Assembly: GCA_014860845.1 (NCBI GenBank)
Contig: JACZIY010000272.1
Span: forward strand, 1-5,685
Direction of reading: 5' to 3'
DNA length: 5,685 nucleotides
Source of the DNA: Anaerolineaceae bacterium
GTDB lineage: Bacteria; Chloroflexota; Anaerolineae; Anaerolineales; Anaerolineaceae
The notes below the pieces were generated by a model. It did no database searches, was not told where the DNA came from, and worked only from the letters and a program-made list of their open reading frames with translations. The position numbers were made by a program, and so were the translations under genes. Shown in pieces: positions 1 through 5,685 of this stretch; within the stretch, counting starts at the first letter, position 1, and each line of letters opens with the position of its first letter.

Positions 1-147
1 CACACCATCAGTCATTTGATTGGATTACCTTTGGAAAACCTGAATCAGATTCGGATTGCCCCTGCATCCATATCGACCGTGGCCATTTCCGGGGAAAAGG
101 GAAGACTATTACATCTCAATCAGGAATTACCGGTGAATTGGCTCTAA
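1..147 (+). CDS. Histidine phosphatase (phosphoglycerate-mutase-like) family protein, C-terminal fragment
   Basis: The window opens inside this gene. Reading from base 1 gives 48 residues ending in a TAA stop at 145-147. The fragment begins HTISHLIGLPLENL, continues IRIAPASISTVAI and ends LLHLNQELPVNWL. This matches the end of the histidine phosphatase fold: the helix after the second catalytic His-Gly pair (usual form HGGTIRALLxxLLGLPLENL), then the N/P-A-S-ISTV-I strand, then a final strand carrying LLxLN. The catalytic RHG motif and the second catalytic His lie off the left edge, so activity and substrate (phosphosugar, nucleotide or cofactor precursor such as alpha-ribazole phosphate) cannot be judged. 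The protein is probably cytosolic. A thioredoxin-like gene follows 141 bases later on the same strand. The family call is fairly secure from the LGLPLEN and APASIS segments; the specific enzyme is not. Confidence 0.75.
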   Translation, partial: HTISHLIGLPLENLNQIRIAPASISTVAISGEKGRLLHLNQELPVNWL

Positions 148-159
148 ATTGGAATTTTT

Positions 160-235
160 TCTCCAGATTGCAACCTTTTGCTTTAAAAGTAATCTAAAGG
201 ATAACTCTTAATTTTAAAAGAATTTGGGCTGGAGA
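160..235 (+). repeat. Spaced 7-bp inverted repeat with smaller nested repeats in an AT-rich spacer
   Basis: TCTCCAG at 160-166 is the exact reverse complement of CTGGAGA at 229-235. Between them lie shorter complementary pairs: AGATT 165-169 with AATCT 191-195, and CTTTT 175-179 with AAAAG 185-189. The octamer TTTAAAAG also occurs twice, at 182-189 and 213-220. Together they could fold a weak structured RNA in the gap between the phosphatase and the thioredoxin-like gene. There is no GC-rich stem followed by a T-run, so this is not a normal terminator, and it matches no riboswitch class I know. In sequence this AT-rich such pairs can arise by chance. Confidence 0.25.
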
Positions 236-288
236 CATCATTCAATTTTTAAATACTAACAAAAACAGATGATGCTAGATTGGTCTAA

Positions 289-846
289 ATGAAAATAAAA
301 AAGCCTGTAAAGATCAAAAAGAAGCAAAATAGGAACGTTCAGATTATCATTGGGATAGCAGTCGTCTTAATGGTGAGTTTGTTGTTGTTATCCCTGCAAA
401 ATTCCCAACAGGCAGGTGTCCAAAAAGCCATCCAGGGAAAATCCGTTGGAGACTTTGCATTATCAGACCTGGAAGGAGAAATCGTCCATCTCAGTGATTA
501 TCAAGGAAAATATGTCTTGTTGAACGCCTGGGCAACCTGGTGTCCCCCCTGCCGGGCAGAGATGCCTGATTTGAATGAATTTCATCAAACACATCAGGAT
601 AAAGGATTTGAAATCCTGGCGATCAATGCAGGCGAGACCAGAGATATAGCTGCACAGTTTGCCGACTCTCTAAGATTGGGATTTAAAGTTGTTTTAGACA
701 CTGATGGAACTGTATTAAATGGTCTGGGAATCACAGGTTTCCCCACATCGATTCTGATCGATCCGGAAGGCAAAGTCGCCATGATTCACATTGGCATGAT
801 CTTTCCGGATGACCTGAATAACAAAGTCCTACCCTTCTTACAATAA
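289..846 (+). CDS. Membrane-anchored TlpA/ResA-like thiol-disulfide oxidoreductase
   Basis: This 185-residue protein has a lysine-rich N-terminus (residues 1-15), one hydrophobic segment at about 16-37 and then a thioredoxin fold. That predicts an inward-facing tail, a single anchor and the redox domain outside the membrane. The active site is WATWCPPCRAEMP with C85 and C88; E91 follows in the usual AEMP context, and the cis-proline loop is GFPTS with P152. VGDFALSDLEGE leads into the AhpC/TSA-Redoxin-type core, as in TlpA and ResA. Such proteins reduce extracytoplasmic disulfides, for example in cytochrome c maturation, or in general thiol repair. No cytochrome or Ccd gene is in view, so the partner is unknown. 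An in-frame TAA (286-288) touches the ATG at 289, so no upstream start is possible, and the next Met (M28) lies inside the membrane segment. No Shine-Dalgarno sequence precedes the start. A terminator begins two bases after the stop. Confidence 0.92.
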   Translation: MKIKKPVKIKKKQNRNVQIIIGIAVVLMVSLLLLSLQNSQQAGVQKAIQGKSVGDFALSDLEGEIVHLSDYQGKYVLLNAWATWCPPCRAEMPDLNEFHQTHQDKGFEILAINAGETRDIAAQFADSLRLGFKVVLDTDGTVLNGLGITGFPTSILIDPEGKVAMIHIGMIFPDDLNNKVLPFLQ

Positions 847-848
847 AA

Positions 849-889
849 AAAGCCCAAACGATGAGTTAAACCCCATTCATTTGGGCTTT
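849..889. terminator. Bidirectional Rho-independent terminator between convergent genes
   Basis: AAAGCCCAAA (849-858) pairs perfectly over 10 bp with TTTGGGCTTT (880-889), around a 21-base loop that can add an ATGA/TCAT pairing. On the - strand the stem is followed by an unbroken run of T residues (A847-A851 and neighbours on the + strand), ideal for ending transcripts of the oligopeptidase gene. On the + strand the tail is only TTTATCTACTTT, weaker but plausible for the thioredoxin-like gene. It fills most of the 59-base gap between the two stop codons. Confidence 0.85.
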
Positions 890-905
890 ATCTACTTTCA
901 AATTC

Positions 906-2717
906 TTACTTCTCAGCTAATAAATTTTCCAGGCGATCCACAATTCTGCCCAGATAATTGAACGCTTTTTCCACCGGTTCGGATGAGGTTAGATCTACGC
1001 CTGCAGTCTGTAATGCATCCAGCGGATAGACCGAATTTCCTGCACTTAAGAAAGTGAGATATCGATCCACAGCGCCAGGTTGGCCGGCCAGGATATTTTC
1101 AGCCAGGGCATGTGCTCCGGATATACCGGTCGCATATTGATACACATAATAGTTCATATACATATGGCTGAACTGTGACCAGGTGATACCAACACGCTCA
1201 TGATCAAAGGCTACTTCATTGCCATAGCCTTCATGGAATAACTCGGCACAACGGTCAATCATGACTTTGGCATTCATGGCTTTGCCCTGCTCCAGACGAT
1301 GGTGCATATCCAATTCCCATTGCGCCAAGGTGGGCATGATGAAGAAGTAGCGGTGGAAATTCGACATGGCTTCTTCGATGAGCGCTAGTTGGAAAACAGG
1401 ATCGGTCTGGGTGCGCAATAAATAATCCCGCACCATGGCCTGATTGAAATTCGAAGCCACCTCAGCGACAAACAAAGCATAACGTCCATGAATGTAGGGT
1501 TGAGTATGTTTGGTGTAATAAGAATGCATCGAATGTCCCAACTCATGCGCCAATGTGCTCAGACTGAAGACATCATTGTTGTAACTCATCATGATGAAGG
1601 GACTGGTATCATAAACACCACTGGAAAACGCACCCTGGCGTTTTCCCTGATTGACTGCCCAATCCACCCAGCGATCAGTCGTGGCACCTTGGTTGAGAAT
1701 ACCAACATATTCTTCGCCTAAAGGCTGCATTCCTGCGGTGATCCATTTAATCGCCTGTTGGTATGAGACCACCGGTTTTTGGTCGGTCAAGGGTGCTTTG
1801 ACATCATATTCTTGAAATTCATCCAGTCCCAACCATTGCTTGCGAATGCGCCAGTATTTATGCCAGGTGGGTAGATACTTGCGGAATACACTGATCAAAT
1901 TATGGAATACTTCTTCAGGAATATTGTTCGGGAATAAGGAAGCTTCCAGCGTATTCTTGAAACCACGCACATTGGCAATAAAAATATCTTTTTGTAATCC
2001 GGCAATCTGCAACCCGGTCAACGTGTTCTTGTTTTTCAAGAATGCATCGTTATAATTTTCCCAGGCTGTTTTACGAACTTTACGGTCTTCATGACTGATC
2101 AAAGCCCCAAAATTACCCTGCTCAATGGGATAGGTTTGTCCGTTTTCATCGGTGGCCACTCCAAACTTGATATCTACATTGGTCAGGCTATTATAGGTCT
2201 GCACCACGGTGCTCATGGGCTCGGATGCCATGGCCAGCACATTTTCAACCTCAAAGGAGCGGACTTTGGATTGCTTGCGTTCGAGTTGGTCAAAGTAGGT
2301 TTTGTAAAGCGCCAGATCTGGATCCTGCTGGCACCATACTTTTAAGGTTGGGAATCCAATCGCGATCATTTCCGGCTCAATGAAAGCTGTGGTGCCATGC
2401 AATTTGGCATTTTTACCCCTCGCTTGCACTGCTCGAGCCTGAGCAGCCTGATCGGAATTGTCTACGGCACTCCCCAGGTTGGCATACAGGAAAATATTCT
2501 CCATTGACCGGCTAACTCGTTCTGTCACCTTCAGGCATTTATACAATTGCTGAGGGCTTTGAGCTAGAGTATTCCTGAACGGAACAATCTGATTTATCTC
2601 CACCTCAATCCCATTCAAAGCTTTCTCCCACTCCTCCACAGATGGAAAGATGGCTTCCAGGTTCCAGGTCTGTTCCACCGGAACATCAGCACGTTTCAAT
2701 ACTTGGTTTGCTTCCAT
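906..2717 (-). CDS. pepF: Oligoendopeptidase F, M3 family zinc metallopeptidase
   Basis: This is a cytosolic zinc peptidase that cuts short to medium peptides. It is 603 residues long from the chosen ATG, normal for PepF (about 600). Residues about 110-185 look like the PepF N-terminal helical domain, and about 205-590 like the M3 catalytic domain. The zinc site is HELGH with H391, E392 and H395 (bases 1533-1547); the third ligand is probably E419 in FVAEVASNFNQ. The preceding GAFSSGVYDTSPFIMMSY and the later SHMYMNYYVYQYATG, with its His and Tyr cluster at about 518-528, are the expected substrate-binding parts. No signal peptide is visible. A GTG at 2723 is in frame, but it lies inside the ribosome binding site GAGGTGA, so the ATG at 2717 is preferred. 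Many family members have TFNE or TTNE where this one has NFNQ; that seems a subgroup variant, not a defect. The gene ends 17 bases from the shared terminator and is probably transcribed alone. Confidence 0.95.
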   Translation of the reverse strand: MEANQVLKRADVPVEQTWNLEAIFPSVEEWEKALNGIEVEINQIVPFRNTLAQSPQQLYKCLKVTERVSRSMENIFLYANLGSAVDNSDQAAQARAVQARGKNAKLHGTTAFIEPEMIAIGFPTLKVWCQQDPDLALYKTYFDQLERKQSKVRSFEVENVLAMASEPMSTVVQTYNSLTNVDIKFGVATDENGQTYPIEQGNFGALISHEDRKVRKTAWENYNDAFLKNKNTLTGLQIAGLQKDIFIANVRGFKNTLEASLFPNNIPEEVFHNLISVFRKYLPTWHKYWRIRKQWLGLDEFQEYDVKAPLTDQKPVVSYQQAIKWITAGMQPLGEEYVGILNQGATTDRWVDWAVNQGKRQGAFSSGVYDTSPFIMMSYNNDVFSLSTLAHELGHSMHSYYTKHTQPYIHGRYALFVAEVASNFNQAMVRDYLLRTQTDPVFQLALIEEAMSNFHRYFFIMPTLAQWELDMHHRLEQGKAMNAKVMIDRCAELFHEGYGNEVAFDHERVGITWSQFSHMYMNYYVYQYATGISGAHALAENILAGQPGAVDRYLTFLSAGNSVYPLDALQTAGVDLTSSEPVEKAFNYLGRIVDRLENLLAEK

Positions 2718-2719
2718 AT

Positions 2720-2726
2720 TCACCTC
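2720..2726 (-). promoter_or_regulatory. Strong Shine-Dalgarno site of pepF that decides the start codon
   Basis: Read on the - strand this is GAGGTGA, a 7-base match to the complement of the usual 16S rRNA 3' end. From its GAGG core to the ATG at 2717-2715 there are 5 bases, an ideal spacing. The in-frame GTG at 2723-2721 is part of this site and has no ribosome binding site of its own, so translation most likely begins at the ATG two codons later. Confidence 0.8.
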
Positions 2727-3020
2727 GGATTAAATAAATAAAAAATTGTAAGCACATCTCACCCCATCCATCCTTAATAATTATAATGGAAATATCAATT
2801 TGTTAAATCAGTAATACTTCTGATCGGTGGATAAATTAATTATTTTCCATGTAAATCATTCATCAGATGGGAATTTATTTATCTGGTTCACCAAAAGTTA
2901 TGATTACAAGTAAATCTACATTCATGTTCAGTAGGGAAAAAGCTATTTGGTTGAATTAATATTTCAGTTACAATCATTAAAACATGCTGATTGAATCAGA
3001 TCTCAAATCATTCACTTGTA
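2727..3020. other. AT-rich intergenic region between pepF and the large GH94-like gene
   Basis: This gap of about 300 bases is clearly more AT-rich than the genes on either side. It holds no believable reading frame: the longest + strand try, from ATG at 2900, stops after 19 codons and has no ribosome binding site. It contains the candidate pepF -10 box near its left end and a short inverted repeat, CAATCA (2971-2976) with TGATTG (2988-2993), downstream of the large gene. That repeat has only a 6-bp stem and no T-run, so it is not a convincing terminator. The length suggests that pepF has its own promoter and is not co-transcribed with the upstream gene. Confidence 0.6.
2780..2785 (-). promoter_or_regulatory. 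Candidate -10 box of a pepF promoter
   Basis: On the - strand this reads TATAAT, an exact consensus -10 hexamer, about 60 bases upstream of the pepF start. It would give a leader of roughly 55 bases ending in the strong ribosome binding site. No good -35 hexamer lies 16-18 bases upstream (only ATTTAA or TTTAAC-like sequence) and there is no TG extension. In AT-rich DNA a perfect -10 box can occur by chance; the + strand also carries TATAAT at 2782-2787. Confidence 0.35.
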
Positions 3021-5685
3021 TCAGCTTAGTTTCACCCAGAGATGATGTACAACCCCTTCACGCTTGAAAATGTGCTGACTGTTGATTTCATCCATGCAAT
3101 CACCTTCGATTGTTTGTGTTTTACCATCGTTCAGGAAAACTTTAATGCCAGAATTTTTGGCTAGTTGAATCACAATGGGCACCCCACAACAGGTGAATGC
3201 CAGGCTGCCAGCTGGTAACTGGAGCTGCAGAGATTTGTCGTTGACATCCTGATATTGGATCGTCCCGGGTTCAGAAAGAAGTTCGCTGGGGTCAAATAAC
3301 AGTGCATTGAATGTAAGGCATCCATTTATTATCACCAATCCAACCTCAGCCATTCTGGCGATGACTTCTTCTTTCACCAACCCTGTCATACCAGGTTGTT
3401 TTGCCCCCTGACCTTTGGGTGTATGCGAATAAGGATCGGTGGGAAATGCGCCAAATTCGGCTGGAGATTTATTTAATCCAAGGCCTGCACGTATATCCTC
3501 ATATTTTTCGATTAATCCGGTTGAGGAAGAGTCAAATTGGTAATTCAACGCGGTTTCCTGGACAGCCAACAACAGCTTAGAAACCATGTGCCAGTAGACA
3601 CTTCCGAGTCCTTCGTAGGCAAAGAATTTTCCAGACCTTCCTGTAAACTCGGCATGGTGAAATACATCCTCAAATAATACAGCTATTTTTTCTTTTTCAG
3701 CATCCACTAACTCTGTCAATTCTGCTTTTTTTGCCAGGTTTTCCAAAGCTTCATACACATCTTTGACATTGTGCAGTTGTCCGCCAAAGTGGTACATTCC
3801 ATCCAGGTCTCTAACAAGCAATGTTTTATCCTGCATTTCTGCTAGAATAGCTGGCAGGCGCAAATCGCCAATTTGTTCCATCGAAATAGAATTTTTGGAT
3901 AGAAAACCTGGTTGGGGTTTATCTGGATATAAAATGTAAGTGTTCTGATCTTCACGGAAGAGAGCGCTCCTGCGTAAACTTTTCAATAGTGCAAGTGATT
4001 CATCCCCGGAAAGCAATCCAGAAGAAAGAATAGAAACCTGGCCCTCCAGCATTTCCTTTAGATTGTTAATGCTGGCACTATCTTCACCTAAGTTTAGAAT
4101 ATTATAGGTATGATAGAGTTGATCGCTGCGCTTGTTGGCACGCAAGGAATGTTCGACGAATTGTTGCGCCAGGTCTAAGAATTCAAGCAAGTCATGACTG
4201 CTGATTGAAGTCAATTTTCCTGAGAAATTCTGCGAGTAAATTTTCCAGCGGTAATCACTACCAGCCTGCCCAAGCGCATCCATCATGGTGCGGCGTTGTT
4301 GGTCAACAAATTCTGATGCCAGGTTAGGAGAAAACTGCTGTAAGATTTTTTTAATCAGCATAAAAAGTAAGCCAACTTCTTCGCTTATATTTAGATTGAG
4401 AGATGATTTCTCACGCAACAATTCCTGACAAAAAACAATATACCGGCGTAAATAACCCAGAGTAACCACGGATAACCCCTTACCAACCAGCGCATTATTG
4501 GCATCATTCCACTCCGGGCGTTGAGTGTTCATCCAAATACCACCTTCTGGGACAAAGTTAACAAGTTTTGCTAAAAGCAAAATAAGCAATTTTTCCCCGA
4601 GGCAGCGATGTAGAACCTTACCATCTGAATCAAAGATTAATTTTCCATCTGTACCAAACGATTTAACTCGTTCACCAATCTTGTCTTCCAGCGCATCATC
4701 AAAATGGATGGTATTATACGGATCCTCCAACAGGTCAGAATAAGGTTTGATTTGGTAAGGAATATTCGCAAAGCTGAGGATGTGCGTTTCCAGGAAGTCG
4801 CTCAATCGCCCTGGATGGACCTTTGCACTGATTTCCATCAATTTTAAGAGGTAAATAATCTGGTGGTCACTCCAATAGCCTATATTCGCCCATGGATTTC
4901 CTGGTTCCGGGGTTTCCCAATCCAGACCTGATCGCGTAATCCTGTAAGGATTGTATCCATCGGCTGTGGTAGCGCTCAGAAAAGTAAAAATCATCCCTTC
5001 CACAAATTCAGGATAGGAATAAGCCAGGGCCTCCCAATTCTGGAAAATGTCGCGCCAGTTCCCTTCATAGTCAAGGCGTACAGATCCATCCGGTTTTTTT
5101 ATATTGATCGTAAACTTATTCCAAGGCCGACTGGGATCTCCATGTCGACGGCTAAAAGTCAATGGCAAATAGATGTAACCGAGCCGGGTGAGATCAGTTG
5201 AATTCTGGGTCTTTAATCGGGTATGTAAATCCCAAACAAGGATTTTCGCAGGCAATTTCTCCAAAAATTCAGAATGAGTCTTATGCAGTTGATGATGATG
5301 GGTAGAGACAAAGTCAGAAAAATCAGCACAGTCAATCCAATACTGGTCGGCAAAGGTACCACCGCGCATCAAATTAAACATCACATTCGAAAAATGATGT
5401 GAAGATCGAAGAACATTAGCACTTAACTGTAAACCATCAGCGCTGGCTACAATTTTTTCCAATTGGCGAGTGTTGGCATTAATATCTTGTTCAATTTCCA
5501 GGGTAAGATCAGCTGGTTTTTTTCTAAGATGATGAATCAAGTTCACAATGTCTGCGGCATCTTGTTGAACATCAGCCACAAAACACCAGGATGTTTCCTC
5601 CCCACGTAGCAAGTTCAATTTGGCATGGATAAAATATGCGCCACGGTTGCCACACACATCTACTTCTGGCGATATTTCCTTTCCA
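3021..5685 (-). CDS. Large uncharacterised protein resembling GH94 glycoside phosphorylases, 5' end outside the window
   Basis: The frame stays open to the right edge, giving at least 887 residues (counted from the codon at 5684-5682) before the TGA at 3021-3023. A GTG at 5657 is in frame but has coding sequence upstream (GKEISPEVD), so the start lies off the window. Visible parts in order are: the end of a probable beta-sandwich and linker helices (about 1-140), then an alpha-helical core of (alpha/alpha)6 type with RDIFQ 211-215, ADGYNPYRIT 241-250, GYWSDHQ 269-275, PEWNDANNAL 390-399 (D394 is the candidate catalytic acid), YWHMVSKLLLAVQE to about 710, PYSHTP and PGMTG near 751-768, then a beta-rich end (about 804-887). 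This order resembles cellobiose/chitobiose phosphorylase, where RDxxQ, DWND and a TG-containing phosphate loop mark the active site. The WND-to-TG distance is longer here and the phosphate loop differs, so reaction and substrate are unknown. No signal peptide can be assessed. It has no co-transcribed neighbour in view. Confidence 0.55.
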   Translation of the reverse strand, partial: GKEISPEVDVCGNRGAYFIHAKLNLLRGEETSWCFVADVQQDAADIVNLIHHLRKKPADLTLEIEQDINANTRQLEKIVASADGLQLSANVLRSSHHFSNVMFNLMRGGTFADQYWIDCADFSDFVSTHHHQLHKTHSEFLEKLPAKILVWDLHTRLKTQNSTDLTRLGYIYLPLTFSRRHGDPSRPWNKFTINIKKPDGSVRLDYEGNWRDIFQNWEALAYSYPEFVEGMIFTFLSATTADGYNPYRITRSGLDWETPEPGNPWANIGYWSDHQIIYLLKLMEISAKVHPGRLSDFLETHILSFANIPYQIKPYSDLLEDPYNTIHFDDALEDKIGERVKSFGTDGKLIFDSDGKVLHRCLGEKLLILLLAKLVNFVPEGGIWMNTQRPEWNDANNALVGKGLSVVTLGYLRRYIVFCQELLREKSSLNLNISEEVGLLFMLIKKILQQFSPNLASEFVDQQRRTMMDALGQAGSDYRWKIYSQNFSGKLTSISSHDLLEFLDLAQQFVEHSLRANKRSDQLYHTYNILNLGEDSASINNLKEMLEGQVSILSSGLLSGDESLALLKSLRRSALFREDQNTYILYPDKPQPGFLSKNSISMEQIGDLRLPAILAEMQDKTLLVRDLDGMYHFGGQLHNVKDVYEALENLAKKAELTELVDAEKEKIAVLFEDVFHHAEFTGRSGKFFAYEGLGSVYWHMVSKLLLAVQETALNYQFDSSSTGLIEKYEDIRAGLGLNKSPAEFGAFPTDPYSHTPKGQGAKQPGMTGLVKEEVIARMAEVGLVIINGCLTFNALLFDPSELLSEPGTIQYQDVNDKSLQLQLPAGSLAFTCCGVPIVIQLAKNSGIKVFLNDGKTQTIEGDCMDEINSQHIFKREGVVHHLWVKLS

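Noticed and set aside
594..782. A - strand open frame of 62 codons inside the thioredoxin-like gene
   Set aside because: It lies entirely antisense to a well-supported gene and has no recognisable domain or ribosome binding site.
1254..1463. NFNQ in place of the more familiar TFNE/TTNE after the third zinc ligand of PepF, taken as a possible inactivating change
   Set aside because: All three expected zinc ligands and the catalytic Glu are present, and I recall NFNQ/NFHQ variants in many PepF-like proteins, so this looks like subgroup variation.
1488..2345. Several + strand open frames of 71-84 codons inside the pepF region (1488-1721, 1840-2055, 2091-2345)
   Set aside because: They are antisense to a complete, motif-rich peptidase gene, have no ribosome binding sites, and their products look like no protein family.
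2900..2959. Possible 19-codon + strand peptide in the intergenic region
   Set aside because: It has no Shine-Dalgarno sequence, is very short, and lies in AT-rich DNA where such frames are common.
2971..2993. CAATCA/TGATTG hairpin as terminator of the large - strand gene
   Set aside because: It has only a 6-bp AT-rich stem with an 11-base loop, and no T-run follows in the direction of transcription.
4525..4743. A + strand open frame of 72 codons within the large GH94-like gene
   Set aside because: It is antisense to a continuous coding frame with clear conserved motifs; its Ser/Pro-rich product looks like a shadow translation.
1..5685. A multi-gene novel system (defence, toxin-antitoxin, CRISPR or mobile element)
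   Set aside because: The genes are unrelated in function, face each other in convergent pairs, and no repeat array, transposase, integrase, nuclease or small toxin-antitoxin pair can be found on either strand.

Overview
The window reads as an ordinary chromosomal stretch from a mesophilic, moderately AT-rich bacterium. The style of the peptidase (HELGH followed by AEVASNFNQAMVR, then YYVYQYATGISGAHALA) recalls, from memory, Chloroflexota of the Anaerolineae type. This is a family-resemblance judgement and was not tested. No tRNA, rRNA, CRISPR array, insertion sequence, phage gene or integration site is visible.

Layout: two genes lie on the + strand at the left. First comes the last 48 codons of a histidine-phosphatase (phosphoglycerate-mutase-like) protein (1-147). 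After a 141-base AT-rich gap follows a complete membrane-anchored TlpA/ResA-type thioredoxin with a WCPPC active site (289-846). These converge on two genes of the - strand. One is a complete M3-family oligoendopeptidase F (906-2717). Upstream of it, after an AT-rich gap of about 300 bases, is a very large protein that runs off the right edge (3021-5685, at least 887 residues). A near-perfect hairpin terminator sits between the converging genes and can serve both, though its T-tract favours the - strand gene.

The large right-hand protein is the most interesting item. It has no name I can assign with certainty. Its motif order (RDxxQ, then ADGYNPYRIT, then GYWSDHQ, then EWNDANNAL, then PYSHTP...PGMTG, then a terminal beta-rich region) follows that of GH94 glycoside phosphorylases of the cellobiose/chitobiose phosphorylase type. 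The spacing is longer, however, and the residues expected to hold phosphate appear altered. It may be a divergent carbohydrate-active enzyme whose chemistry cannot be read from sequence alone.

The four genes do not form an obvious pathway. Peptide turnover (PepF), thiol-disulfide exchange outside the membrane (TlpA-like), a phosphatase and a probable glycan-active enzyme look like neighbouring housekeeping and catabolic functions rather than one system. I found no convincing evidence for a previously undescribed multi-gene system here.
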